DNA of 64,000 nt from Virgibacillus chiguensis. Its GTDB lineage: Bacteria > Bacillota > Bacilli > Bacillales > Amphibacillaceae. The DNA is taken from the NCBI RefSeq assembly GCF_900129865.1, contig NZ_FQXD01000007.1, forward strand, positions 33,155 to 97,154. The letters are read 5' to 3'. The position numbers and the translations under genes were made by a program. Below the pieces are notes generated by a model. It worked only from the letters and a program-made list of their open reading frames with translations. It was not told where the DNA came from and did no database searches. How positions within the stretch are numbered: position 1 is the stretch's first letter; each line of letters begins with the position of its first letter. Below are positions 27,245-36,131 of this stretch, piece by piece.

Positions 27245-27538
27245 TTATTTACTTGTTTTTTTGTTTATAAAAAATAAACTTAATAAGAATACTACCCCTG
27301 AAATGATTGAAAGGATAAAATTCATTGAACCCGGAGACTTATTAAACTCATCAACTATAATTCCCTCTTGAAATAATAGCACCGTGGCTATTACTAAAAA
27401 AAATATTGAGTTTAGCACCACATGATAGTTACTTTTAATTTTATTTTGAAAGAAACGTAAATATAGAAAATTAACTAAGGTGAAAAATAATATAAGATAA
27501 AATATAGGTGCTAGCAAAGTAAATTCTTCTCCTAACAT
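27245..27538 (-). CDS. Small membrane protein (97 aa), unknown
   Basis: Three hydrophobic segments (about 8-25, 40-57 and 72-91) separated by short polar loops, ending in NKKTSK. The ribosome binding site GAAGGAGGA lies at good spacing before the ATG. No family was recognised. It is isolated in a decayed, AT-rich block. Confidence 0.6.
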   Translation of the reverse strand: MLGEEFTLLAPIFYLILFFTLVNFLYLRFFQNKIKSNYHVVLNSIFFLVIATVLLFQEGIIVDEFNKSPGSMNFILSIISGVVFLLSLFFINKKTSK

Positions 27539-27786
27539 TTAACATCCTCCTTCATTGTTTGTCACAATATTATAACATAAAAAATTGGCATTTTTACAAG
27601 TATTTGTAATCATTGCAATAAATAGAATATATAGATAAAAGACCTGTGGTAGTATGTCAAGTAAAAATTAAATAGTTTTTTAGTTATCAAGGTACAATTT
27701 GCTTAAAAAAGGCAACACTAAACCGACTCCAGTAAATATGTGTAAAATACTGCAAATTACTCAAAGGATTAGAAGCTAATTATGCT

Positions 27787-28133
27787 TCATGTATTGACGC
27801 TCCTTTGTGGCGTGTAAATTTGGTTTTTGCGCAGTAGCGCAACCACCAAACGCACTAATTTTCTTGCAGTTAAGACGAGGGCTCTTTTGTATTGATGCTT
27901 TGGTACTTCATCGAACTTCTCGCGTAATACTCTTTGTATTCAGGAACATGCCTTCTTACCAAGTTGGCGGCTTCAACGAGTAATAACGGAGATACTGATT
28001 TCCATTACGCGATAACGATGTGTCGCCAGCTGTAAAGCGACTAGATTGGTGTTTACGCCAACAGAGTCCTGCATATTTGGCGATCTTCGCTTCGTGAATT
28101 GTCCCAAATGATCCTAAGACCATTATCTAGGAA
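27787..28133 (-). pseudogene. IS110-family transposase remnant (C-terminal part, frameshifted)
   Basis: On the minus strand the frames read in order AKIAKYAGLCWRKHQS, GDTSLSRNGNQYLRYY, then in another frame LVEAANLVRRHVPEYKEYYA, then KFDEVPKHQYKRALVLTARK and LVRLVVALLRKNQIYTP. These are the conserved C-terminal (transposase_20-type) blocks of IS110 transposases, broken by at least two frameshifts. The N-terminal catalytic part is missing. Neither insertion sequence end could be defined. Confidence 0.8.
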
Positions 28134-28204
28134 CATCACGGAACGTCCAAGACATTTGACATATTATCTTAGGTCTTTACTAATTCATGAGTTTGTCCAA
28201 ACCA

Positions 28205-28345
28205 AGTTACTTGGAACGGAAGGCGGCGACTCCAGCGGGAAAAGCATAAGACTTGAGACCCCGCAACGAGCGTTTTTTGCGAGTGAGGAGGCTCAAGCCA
28301 TGCCCGCGGAAAGCGTCCGCCTACAGTGGAAAGTAACGGTAGCAC
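28205..28345. repeat. GC-rich self-complementary element
   Basis: A 140-bp GC-rich island in AT-rich DNA. AAGGCGGCGACTCCAGCGGG at the left mirrors CCCGCGGAAAGCGTCCGCCT at the right, with inner arms CTTGAG and CTCAAG. Strings of this type (GACCCCGCAACGAGCG, GGAGGCTCAAG) recur in Bacillaceae genomes as far as I recall. Both strands give spurious open frames. A structured RNA or REP-like element is more likely than a gene. Confidence 0.6.
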
Positions 28346-28584
28346 TAGCTGCAATCCCAAATAAAAAAGGAAGCGATCTAATTTCGATATCAAATCCATA
28401 TTTTTAAAAGCTGTGGTCAATTGATTCTCATTGGCGCTACAGCTTTTTCCTTTTTTAGGAAAGAAAAGCGTCCTCCATATACTTGCGACAAGCCTAGTTT
28501 TTCTAATGACCTTCAGCGAAAATACAGATGTTAACGTATGATTTTCCATGGAAGGGGGAAATATCATAATAGGAGGAATGGAAT

Positions 28585-28935
28585 ATGAAAAAGCAATTTT
28601 TAGATATAGAAGCGTTTAATAAACTTTTACAAAAATGGAATGGAAAACAGATAAAAGTTTCCAAACAAGAGTTAAATGATTATGATGAGGCAATTATTGA
28701 CTTATCTGCAATTACGTATGAGACACATACACGTCGACTAGATGACTATGAACCTCTACATACATTACAACTAAATGGCGCCGGCAAAGTTAAAACCGAT
28801 TATAAATCCTATCAAACACTCCCTACATTCATATATGAAATCCCTTTAGAGAACTCATCACTATACCAATTTGACGGCGAGCGCTTTGCTTTGGTGACGG
28901 ATCGGGCTATCTATACAATTGAAATTTTCCAGTAA
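28585..28935 (+). CDS. Conserved hypothetical protein (116 aa)
   Basis: A soluble 116-residue protein I cannot assign. It is mixed alpha/beta, acidic in the first half (QELNDYDEAIIDLS), with a strand-rich end (GERFALVTDRAIYTIEIFQ). TAGGAGGAATGG precedes the ATG at proper spacing, and coding character is good. It is monocistronic and divergent in context from yhbH. Confidence 0.65.
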   Translation: MKKQFLDIEAFNKLLQKWNGKQIKVSKQELNDYDEAIIDLSAITYETHTRRLDDYEPLHTLQLNGAGKVKTDYKSYQTLPTFIYEIPLENSSLYQFDGERFALVTDRAIYTIEIFQ

Positions 28936-29047
28936 GTCTTGAGAGTTAAGAAGAAAAATAGGAGTTTAGAGACTTTTTTTCATTTATCTTGCTCCATATA
29001 CAGATACAATGCGCTTCATAGCAAGTTTCCTAACAACAGAAAGATCC

Positions 29048-29095
29048 GAAATAAAAAGCCAGTGCACAAACAGCAATTACCGTTTTATGCACTGG
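29048..29095 (-). terminator. Terminator of yhbH
   Basis: On the minus strand CCAGTGCA and TGCACTGG pair across a 21-nt loop and are followed by CTTTTTATTTC, 32 bp beyond the yhbH stop. Confidence 0.75.
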
Positions 29096-29126
29096 AAATG
29101 CAACACAATATCTATATTGTTTTTCC

Positions 29127-30293
29127 TTACGTTTGTGCTGTTACAACTTGTTGGGTGAAAAACGCCTTTAGCGCCTCATAAATATCTTTTTTCTCTTTTA
29201 CGATATAATAGCGAAATTTTGGATTATCCAATTGGTCAAACGTACGCATTAACGTCGATCTCCTGTGAAAAGTGTTCACCTCTCCGTAACCAAACATACT
29301 TGAAAAACGCATTAACTCTTCTACCAGCTCTATACATAACGGATTATCAGAGGTCATATTCTCTCCATCTGAAAAATGAACGGGATAAATATTATAGCGT
29401 GAAGGAGAATACGTTTTTTTGATAAGTTCCAATGCTTTTAAATAAGCAGAAGAACATATGGTGCCACCGCTCTCTCCTTTGGAAAAAAAATCTCCCTCTG
29501 ACACAACTTTTGCTTCTGTATGGTGGGCAATAAATTCAATATCCACTGTTTCATATTTTGTACGTAAAAACCTCGTCATCCAAAAGAAGAAACTTCTGGC
29601 TACATACTTTTCAAAAATCCCCATCGAAGCACTTGTATCCATCATAGCTAAAACGACCGCTTTAGACTCTGGTTTTGTTATATCATTCCATGTTTTAAAT
29701 CGCAAATCATCCTCATATATTGGCGTAATTCCTGGTCTTCCTTCTGTAGCATTACGCTTGATCGCTGTTAAAATAGTGCGCTTCTTATCTATATTTCCCA
29801 TTAACCCTTTCTTACGTACATCATTAAATTCTGTTTTTTCCGTTATGATCTCAGCTTGTTCCTTTTCTTGTAGATTGGGGAGCTCCAACTGTTGAAATAG
29901 GGCGTGCTCAATTTCTTCTAAGGATACTTCTGCTTCATAGTAATCTGCCCCTGGCTGATCGCCCGCTTTTTTTCCTTTCCCAGCCGCCTGACCATCGCCG
30001 CCAGGTGCTCTAGCTATAATATCACCAACTTTACTATCCCCTTTTCCCTGTCCTACTTGTTTCGTTTTATCGTAGTTATAACGAATTTTATACTCATCTA
30101 ATGATCGAATGGGGATTTTCATCACTTGTTTCCCATCAGACATAATAATATTTTCTTCACTTACTAAATCAGGCAAGTTATTTTTTATCGCTTCCTTCAC
30201 CTTATCCATATGACGCGTTTGGTCTTGGTAACCTTTGCGATGGAGGGACCAATTTTCCTTTGAAACGACAAAATTTCCTTTTTCCTCATGCAT
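29127..30293 (-). CDS. yhbH: Sporulation protein YhbH (DUF444, VWA-like)
   Basis: A 388-residue DUF444 protein, homologue of enterobacterial YeaH. The middle region 80-115 is a Gly/Lys-rich linker ([20 protein letters not shown]). A von Willebrand A-like domain follows with the MIDAS motif DTSASMG at 219-225. It works with the PrkA kinase and SpoVR in stress or sporulation signalling. It is downstream of prkA on the same strand, 310 bp away and beyond two terminator-like hairpins, so it may have its own promoter. Confidence 0.93.
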   Translation of the reverse strand: MHEEKGNFVVSKENWSLHRKGYQDQTRHMDKVKEAIKNNLPDLVSEENIIMSDGKQVMKIPIRSLDEYKIRYNYDKTKQVGQGKGDSKVGDIIARAPGGDGQAAGKGKKAGDQPGADYYEAEVSLEEIEHALFQQLELPNLQEKEQAEIITEKTEFNDVRKKGLMGNIDKKRTILTAIKRNATEGRPGITPIYEDDLRFKTWNDITKPESKAVVLAMMDTSASMGIFEKYVARSFFFWMTRFLRTKYETVDIEFIAHHTEAKVVSEGDFFSKGESGGTICSSAYLKALELIKKTYSPSRYNIYPVHFSDGENMTSDNPLCIELVEELMRFSSMFGYGEVNTFHRRSTLMRTFDQLDNPKFRYYIVKEKKDIYEALKAFFTQQVVTAQT

Positions 30294-30417
30294 CGCATCC
30301 CCTCCTTCGTATTATTCAAACTAGTAATACGTTTCTATATCCTATGCATGAAGGGTAATATTATTGCATTATTTTGACTGTTTGGACATAATTTATTTTA
30401 TAAAGCTTATTAGAAAA

Positions 30418-30491
30418 ACTTGGCTTGTCATCAAGTTTTATGAGTAATTTTTCTTATACTATAAACCTTTACACTTTTATACGTTCCTATA
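30418..30491. repeat. Composite of ACTTGG hairpin and TTCTTATACTATAAAC motif
   Basis: ACTTGGCTTGTCATCAAGTT is directly joined to TTTTTCTTATACTATAAAC and CTTTACACTTTTATACG. The first half belongs to the REP-like family (7191, 8339, 57176) and the second to the motif at 13106 and 48583. On the minus strand the first half is terminator-like and lies beyond prkA. Confidence 0.6.
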
Positions 30492-30549
30492 TTAGAAAAA
30501 GTAGCTTATCGAAAAATCATTGTGTATCGAATAATATAAAGCTCTAGAT

Positions 30550-30588
30550 AACAAAAGCACCCTCTTCGTTTTGGTAAAAGAGGATGCC
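30550..30588 (-). terminator. Terminator of prkA
   Basis: On the minus strand GCATCCTCTT and AAGAGGGTGC (one mismatch) are followed by TTTTGTT, 16 bp past the prkA stop. Confidence 0.75.
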
Positions 30589-30603
30589 TTTATTCATCGA
30601 CCA

Positions 30604-32499
30604 CTACCTATTCAACAAACTGCCTACATAACGAAGCAACTCATTCGCTGATACGGAATTATAGCCGTATTCATCAATTAGGCGAGCAATGACTTCATTA
30701 ATCTTCTTTAGCTGCGATTCGTCTGGCGTTTTAGAAGACGTCGTTATTTTAACAACATCTTTTAAATCAGCAAACAATTTTTTCTGAATCGCTTCACGCA
30801 ATCGCTCATGAGAGTTGTAATCGAATCGCTTCCCTTTGCGAGCAAACGCCGATATTCGAATGAGGATCTCTTCACGAAACGTTTTTTTAGCATTCTCCGA
30901 AATACCAATCTGTTCCTCAATAGAACGCATTAACTTTTCATCCGGATTCATCTCTTCCCCAGTCAGGGGATCTTTTAACTTATTTTTATTGCAGTACGCT
31001 TCTACATTATCTAAATAGTTATCCATTAATGTTTTCGCTGACTCTTCATAGGAATATACAAACGCTTTTTGCACTTCCTTCTTAGCTATTTCATCGTATT
31101 CCTTTCTAGCAACCGAAATATAATTCATATACGTTTCCTTATCATCATCCGAAATAGACGGGTGCTGACTAAGTCCTTCTTTTAAGGAACGGAGCACATC
31201 TAAAGCATTAATTGCTGGGACTTCTTTACGAATAATTGCAGAGGAAATACGATTGATAACATAACGGGGATCAATCCCATTCATCCCTTCGACCGGAAAT
31301 TCATCCTTTAGCTCATCCACATCTGCTTGATTATACCCTTCTACACTTTCACCGTCATACAGACGCATTTTTTTAATTAAATCCACACCCGGTTTCTTTG
31401 AATCTTCCAATCTCGTTAAAATAGAAAAAATAGCAGCTACTCTTAATGCATGTGGCGCAATATGGACATGAGCCATATCGCTTTCACGAATCATTTTTTG
31501 ATAAATCCTTTCTTCTTCGCTAACTTTTAAATTGTACGGTATCGGCATCACGATAATTCGTGAATGCAAGGCTTCATTTTTTTGGTTCGCAATAAAAGAG
31601 CGATATTCCGCCTCATTTGTATGGGCGACAATTAATTCATCTGCACTGATCAGCGCAAACCTACCCGCTTTAAAATTCCCTTCCTGCGTCAAGGATAATA
31701 AATGCCATAAAAATTTCTCATCACACTTAAGCATTTCTTGAAATTCCATCATCCCTCGATTCGCTTTGTTCAATTCCCCATCAAATCGATAAGCTCGTGG
31801 ATCTGATTCTGAACCGTATTCTGCAATGGTAGAAAAATCAATGCTTCCAGTTAAATCTGCAATGTCTTGTGACTTTGGATCAGACGGGCTAAACGTACCA
31901 ATCCCTACCCGTTTATCCTCAGAGAAAAAAATACGTTCTACGCGTACATCCTCTATTTTTCCATTATATTCCTTTTCCAATCGCATCGTATTTAGCGGTG
32001 ATAAACTTCCTTCAATGCGTATGCCATATTCCTCCAAAAATTCTTGGCGTAAATGCGGTGGAATTAGATGGAGAGGATCTTCCTGCATGGGGCAACCTTT
32101 TATCGCATAAACCGCTCCCTCATCTGTACGTGAATATTTTTCTAATCCCCGCTTTAGCATCGTAACAATCGTTGATTTCCCACCACTTACGGGTCCCATT
32201 AATAATAAAATACGTTTACGTACATCGAGCCGTTTCGCTGCAGGGTGAAAATATTCTTCTACAAGCCGCTCAATTGCTTCTTCCAAACCAAATATTTCTT
32301 CACCAAAAAATTCATACATTCTTTTGCTATCTCGTTCCGTAATACCTGCACTTTTAATCATATTATAAATTCGTGAATGAGCAGTTTGCGCTACTTCTGG
32401 ACGTTGTTTAATGATGTCTAAATACTCCCCAAATGTCCCTTCCCACTTTAACTGCTGTTCTTCTTCTCGATACTGCTTTACTTTGTTAAGAATATCCAT
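30604..32499 (-). CDS. prkA: PrkA serine protein kinase / AAA protein
   Basis: A 631-residue PrkA, the same length as B. subtilis PrkA. An N-terminal AAA-type ATPase part carries Walker A GPVSGGKST at 102-110 and a C-terminal kinase-like domain follows. The family is active at the onset of sporulation and under nutrient stress. The start at 32499 (MDILNKVKQYREEE) has GGAGG just upstream and matches the family N-terminus; an extra eight codons upstream are not conserved. It is probably monocistronic or loosely linked with yhbH. Confidence 0.93.
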   Translation of the reverse strand: MDILNKVKQYREEEQQLKWEGTFGEYLDIIKQRPEVAQTAHSRIYNMIKSAGITERDSKRMYEFFGEEIFGLEEAIERLVEEYFHPAAKRLDVRKRILLLMGPVSGGKSTIVTMLKRGLEKYSRTDEGAVYAIKGCPMQEDPLHLIPPHLRQEFLEEYGIRIEGSLSPLNTMRLEKEYNGKIEDVRVERIFFSEDKRVGIGTFSPSDPKSQDIADLTGSIDFSTIAEYGSESDPRAYRFDGELNKANRGMMEFQEMLKCDEKFLWHLLSLTQEGNFKAGRFALISADELIVAHTNEAEYRSFIANQKNEALHSRIIVMPIPYNLKVSEEERIYQKMIRESDMAHVHIAPHALRVAAIFSILTRLEDSKKPGVDLIKKMRLYDGESVEGYNQADVDELKDEFPVEGMNGIDPRYVINRISSAIIRKEVPAINALDVLRSLKEGLSQHPSISDDDKETYMNYISVARKEYDEIAKKEVQKAFVYSYEESAKTLMDNYLDNVEAYCNKNKLKDPLTGEEMNPDEKLMRSIEEQIGISENAKKTFREEILIRISAFARKGKRFDYNSHERLREAIQKKLFADLKDVVKITTSSKTPDESQLKKINEVIARLIDEYGYNSVSANELLRYVGSLLNR

Positions 32500-32769
32500 G
32501 TCATTCCTCCATCCAGTGCTCAATTACTATAGCCTATGCAGGCACATACTTTATGATTCCTTGCCTATTAAATTGCATCGGATGTAAGGAAGCGCAAGTT
32601 AGCTCATGCTGTGTAGTAGAACACACTTTCTTTAACTGTTCGAGAAGAACAACTCAGCTTGTGTTTCATTGATTTCCAAAATGGTTCAATGATCTCCTAA
32701 AGTTTACAATCTATTTGAACGCATTTTTTAGCAAGTTGGCTAATCTCCACCTATTTGTTAACAGATCGT

Positions 32770-32967
32770 TTACTCATCGGAAGGCAGTTGCCATTCTACA
32801 TGCAATGAATTTATAGCTTGTAGTAGTTGATTTTCACCTTGTATCTTATATTCCTTGATATCTTCCCCCCAAAAAATATGGCATGTGTTTCTAGCTTCGG
32901 CGTAAAATCGTCTTGTTCTAGTGAAGCAACACGAACGTTAATAACGGAATATTCAGAACTATATAGT
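32770..32967 (-). pseudogene. Frameshifted remnant of an unrecognised small gene
   Basis: On the minus strand one frame reads EYSVINVRVASLEQDDFTPK and LETHAIFFG. A different frame then continues GEDIKEYKIQGENQLLQAI and NSLHVEWQLPSDE followed by a stop. The switch occurs at adjoining runs of six T and six G. The two parts read as one protein tail with normal codon use, so a broken gene is likely; its family is unknown to me. The rest of the 32500-33156 gap shows nothing else. Confidence 0.4.
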
Positions 32968-33156
32968 TAGAAAATGGCATCTAAACACGGTTATGAAATA
33001 AGCTCCCCATTCATTTTAGTTTCCCTATATATATAGCATAAAATATGTAGCAGATGCATTTCAATAGATATCTTTTCTGGGTTATAATAGGTTAAATTCC
33101 AAATTCCTGTTACCACATATTATAGATACAGAGATTAGGATATAGGGGGGTAAATA

Positions 33157-33414
33157 ATGGAAGGAGTTGATGAGTTTATAGTTCTAACGCTAATACATGG
33201 CTGTATTATATATGTATTAAGTATGTTGCTTAAAGATAAAAAAATAGTTCTTCCTATTATTTGTAGCTTACTTAGTATGATTTTACTATTTGTTAGCTTT
33301 AAGGAAGCTGGTTTTAGCGGAATGAATCTTGCCTTCATAGGTACATCTGCTCTAATTGCCTCCATTATAAATATGTTTATTATTTCAATAATAATGTTCA
33401 AAAAAGACAAGTAA
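33157..33414 (+). CDS. Small membrane protein (85 aa), unknown
   Basis: Three hydrophobic segments fill almost the whole protein (about 7-25, 29-47 and 54-80), ending in FKKDK. ATAGGGGGG precedes the ATG. No family was recognised. It is convergent with the phn import operon and shares its terminator. Confidence 0.6.
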   Translation: MEGVDEFIVLTLIHGCIIYVLSMLLKDKKIVLPIICSLLSMILLFVSFKEAGFSGMNLAFIGTSALIASIINMFIISIIMFKKDK

Positions 33415-33415
33415 A

Positions 33416-33440
33416 AACCGACGCAAGAGCTCCGTCGGTT
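33416..33440. terminator. Bidirectional terminator at the end of the phn import operon
   Basis: AACCGACG and CGTCGGTT pair perfectly. On the minus strand TTTTTAC follows directly, so it is the terminator of phnDCEE, 8 bp beyond the last stop. Confidence 0.85.
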
Positions 33441-33447
33441 AAGACGT

Positions 33448-34305
33448 CTAATTCCGTACGCTAGATGGGAAATAGCGATTTTTTAATTGGGTGGAAAACA
33501 CTTCTAAAATAATCGCAATGATCAGGATAGCGTACGTAATGAATCCAACTTCGCTAAGATCAAAATAGAATCCTGAAGCCATAAATAATTCAAAGCCAAT
33601 ACCGCCAGCTCCGGCAGCAGCTCCCATAGCAACTGCGACAGCAAAATTGATTTCAAAACGGAGGAAAGTCCAAGATAATATATATGTAAACGTGGAAGGC
33701 ATAATACCGTGTATTACAACATGCCACCAGCTTGAACCTGTCGCTCTTAATGCTTCTAGAATACCTTTATCCACTTCTTCAAACGCCTCTGAAAAAGCTT
33801 TTACAAGATACGCAATGGAATGAAACAACATTCCTAAAACGGCAGCTTCACTTCCGAGTCCAGCAGCAATGGCAAAAATAAGTACCCATAATACAGTTGG
33901 AACCGCTCGAATAAAAGCGACAATAACACGAACAACCTTCGTCACCCATTCCTTTGATAAATTAGTTGCAGCCATAAGCGCTAAAAAGAACGCAATAACA
34001 GCACCAATAATCGTAGACAAAACAGCAAGACCAAGGGTAACCCCAACTTGATAAAACGCTTCTGCCCAAGTAAAATGATTTAGCGCTGGTTCAAAAAACA
34101 TCACTTTTAAGTTTTGTCCCGTTTCTACAATGGCGGTCCATAACTCCAACCCTGTGTAATCAAAAAGCAGAAATGCAGTAACGGTTAAAACAAAAAGCAA
34201 CATCATTGTCAGACGGATAACGCGTTCCGATTTACTTCCAGCTTTAATAGAAATACGTCCATTTCTCTTTCGCTTCATATACGTAGGGTTCGCTACTGTT
34301 TCCAT
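33448..34305 (-). CDS. phnE: Phosphonate ABC transporter permease PhnE (second copy)
   Basis: A 285-residue permease of the phosphonate importer. A hydrophobic N-terminal helix precedes the BPD_transp_1 domain. The coupling loop EALRATGSSWWHVVIHGIMPS contains the EA-GAT pattern of binding-protein-dependent permeases. It overlaps the upstream phnE by one base and likely forms a heterodimer with it. It is last in the operon phnD-phnC-phnE-phnE. Confidence 0.93.
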   Translation of the reverse strand: METVANPTYMKRKRNGRISIKAGSKSERVIRLTMMLLFVLTVTAFLLFDYTGLELWTAIVETGQNLKVMFFEPALNHFTWAEAFYQVGVTLGLAVLSTIIGAVIAFFLALMAATNLSKEWVTKVVRVIVAFIRAVPTVLWVLIFAIAAGLGSEAAVLGMLFHSIAYLVKAFSEAFEEVDKGILEALRATGSSWWHVVIHGIMPSTFTYILSWTFLRFEINFAVAVAMGAAAGAGGIGFELFMASGFYFDLSEVGFITYAILIIAIILEVFSTQLKNRYFPSSVRN

Positions 34306-35096
34306 TACATAATCACCTTCCGTATATAGTTTGACATCAACTCAATGATAATTACGGCGATTACAATGCTAAAGGTAACGAGAGCAACGACATTGTAATT
34401 CATCGATTTATAATACATATCAAATGTATAGCCAATACCTGTCCCTGTTAAAATACCTACTAAGGTGGCGCTACGAATATTCGTTTCAATCATAAATAAT
34501 ATCCAACTAATCATTTGCGGTAAGCTTTGTGGGATGACGGCTTTATTTACAATATGAAAATAAGTGGCACCTGTAGCTGTTAAAGCCTCCACCGCACTAT
34601 GGCTTGCTTCATCAATGGACTCAATAAAAGCTCTCGTTAAAAAGCCAACTGTTCCTACAAATAACGCTAAATACCCCGTTAATGAATTTTGACCAAAGGA
34701 AAGTAATAAAATAAGCGCCCAAGCAACAACAGGTATATTACGAGATACGGAAGCAATAAACCGGGCAAATGTACTTAAAAATCCATTGATGCTCGTTGTT
34801 TTTGATCCCATAATACCAAGGAAAATGGAAACAACTGCAGCCGTTGTCGTTGCTGCAATTGACATGAAAATGGTCTCCACAAGCTTATCTAAAATAGTCG
34901 GTAGCTTCTCTAACGATTCTTGCGTTATAAGTAGATTCGAAAACATCCAACCAATTGCTTCTGGAAAAGCTACTAATCCATCTATGAAATTAAATTTCGT
35001 TATTGCTGCAGATAAATACGTAATGGCAATAATAATGATTAATGCTATCGTCATTTGCCATTTTCGTTTTTGCATTACCTTTTCACTCACGACCAT
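34305..35096 (-). CDS. phnE: Phosphonate ABC transporter permease PhnE (first copy)
   Basis: A 263-residue permease with five to six helices. The coupling loop VEALTATGATYFHIVNKAVIPQS is clear. It is paralogous to the next gene, with which it overlaps, and follows phnC by 6 bp. Two PhnE genes in tandem are common in Firmicutes. Confidence 0.93.
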   Translation of the reverse strand: MVVSEKVMQKRKWQMTIALIIIIAITYLSAAITKFNFIDGLVAFPEAIGWMFSNLLITQESLEKLPTILDKLVETIFMSIAATTTAAVVSIFLGIMGSKTTSINGFLSTFARFIASVSRNIPVVAWALILLLSFGQNSLTGYLALFVGTVGFLTRAFIESIDEASHSAVEALTATGATYFHIVNKAVIPQSLPQMISWILFMIETNIRSATLVGILTGTGIGYTFDMYYKSMNYNVVALVTFSIVIAVIIIELMSNYIRKVIM

Positions 35097-35102
35097 TTCC
35101 CC

Positions 35103-35867
35103 TCACACTGTTATTAATTCTCGCATTTCCGTTCCATAAATACGATTCGTTTTCTCCTCGGTCAGCTGATAATTGGTTCCATCAAATACAACTTCTCCCT
35201 GATTTAAACCGATAATGCGATCTGAATATTGTTGTGCGACTTCCACTTGATGCAAATTGACAAGACAAGTAATGCCTAGCTCGGAAGTAATTGACTTTAA
35301 ATGATCCATAATAATTTTCGAAGAGTTTGGATCAAGTGACGCAATCGGCTCATCACAAAGAACAAGTTTCGGACCTTGAATCAATGCACGGGCAATGCCA
35401 ACTCGTTGCTGCTGTCCTCCACTTAACTGATCACAACGCTTATACGCATGTTCTTCAATGCCAAGCTTGCGAAGCAGATAAAAAGCTTGCTCTTTTTCTT
35501 TTTCTGTAAAACGGCTCATGATGCCTTGCAAAGTCGTCTTATAGCCTAATCGTCCATGCAGCACATTTTCAATTACTGTTAAACGTGGAACTAAATTATA
35601 ATGTTGAAACACCATTCCAATGTTTGTACGCAATTGGCGTAGTGCACGTTTTTTCAATTGTGTCACAGGGGCGTTATCAAAGATCACTTCCCCGCTACTA
35701 ATAGGTACCATCTGATTCACACAGCGTAATAAAGTAGATTTCCCTGCACCAGATGGACCGATAATAGAAACAAATTCTCCAGCCTTTACGGAAAAAGAAA
35801 TATCTTTTAATACCTTCGTCTCGTTATCGTACGACTTACTTAGTCTTGCAATTTGTAAAAGTGCCAT
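35103..35867 (-). CDS. phnC: Phosphonate ABC transporter ATP-binding protein PhnC
   Basis: A 254-residue ATPase. Walker A GPSGAGKST at 37-45, signature LSGGQQQRV, Walker B LVLCDEPIASLD and switch His in NLHQVEVA are present. The start at ATG 35867 (MALLQIARLSKSY) has GGGAG upstream; an extension of six residues is possible but unneeded. It lies 264 bp after phnD, a larger gap than elsewhere in the operon. Confidence 0.95.
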   Translation of the reverse strand: MALLQIARLSKSYDNETKVLKDISFSVKAGEFVSIIGPSGAGKSTLLRCVNQMVPISSGEVIFDNAPVTQLKKRALRQLRTNIGMVFQHYNLVPRLTVIENVLHGRLGYKTTLQGIMSRFTEKEKEQAFYLLRKLGIEEHAYKRCDQLSGGQQQRVGIARALIQGPKLVLCDEPIASLDPNSSKIIMDHLKSITSELGITCLVNLHQVEVAQQYSDRIIGLNQGEVVFDGTNYQLTEEKTNRIYGTEMRELITV

Positions 35868-36131
35868 GAATAGGCTCCCTCCCATAATGTGAGCAGAGAA
35901 TCCCTCCGCTTCTTTTAGCTAAACATATTTAGAAAAACTAAATTTATCATCACGTCTTCCACCTATATTGCGCTCTTATACGAAAACCTAAAATTTTCCT
36001 ATTGTACAAAAATGCGTATAAGTAAGGTAACAGCATCACAACTTCTTTTTTTATAAGAGTTTGTTAAGTTATGCCTTTGGTACTAACAATTAGCGGGGGA
36101 TAATTTCCCCCCCACTTGATTGAAAACTTGT

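Noticed and set aside
28099..28567. Open frames of 102 and 132 codons on both strands
   Set aside because: Both arise from the GC-rich palindromic element and the IS110 debris; no ribosome binding site and no family.
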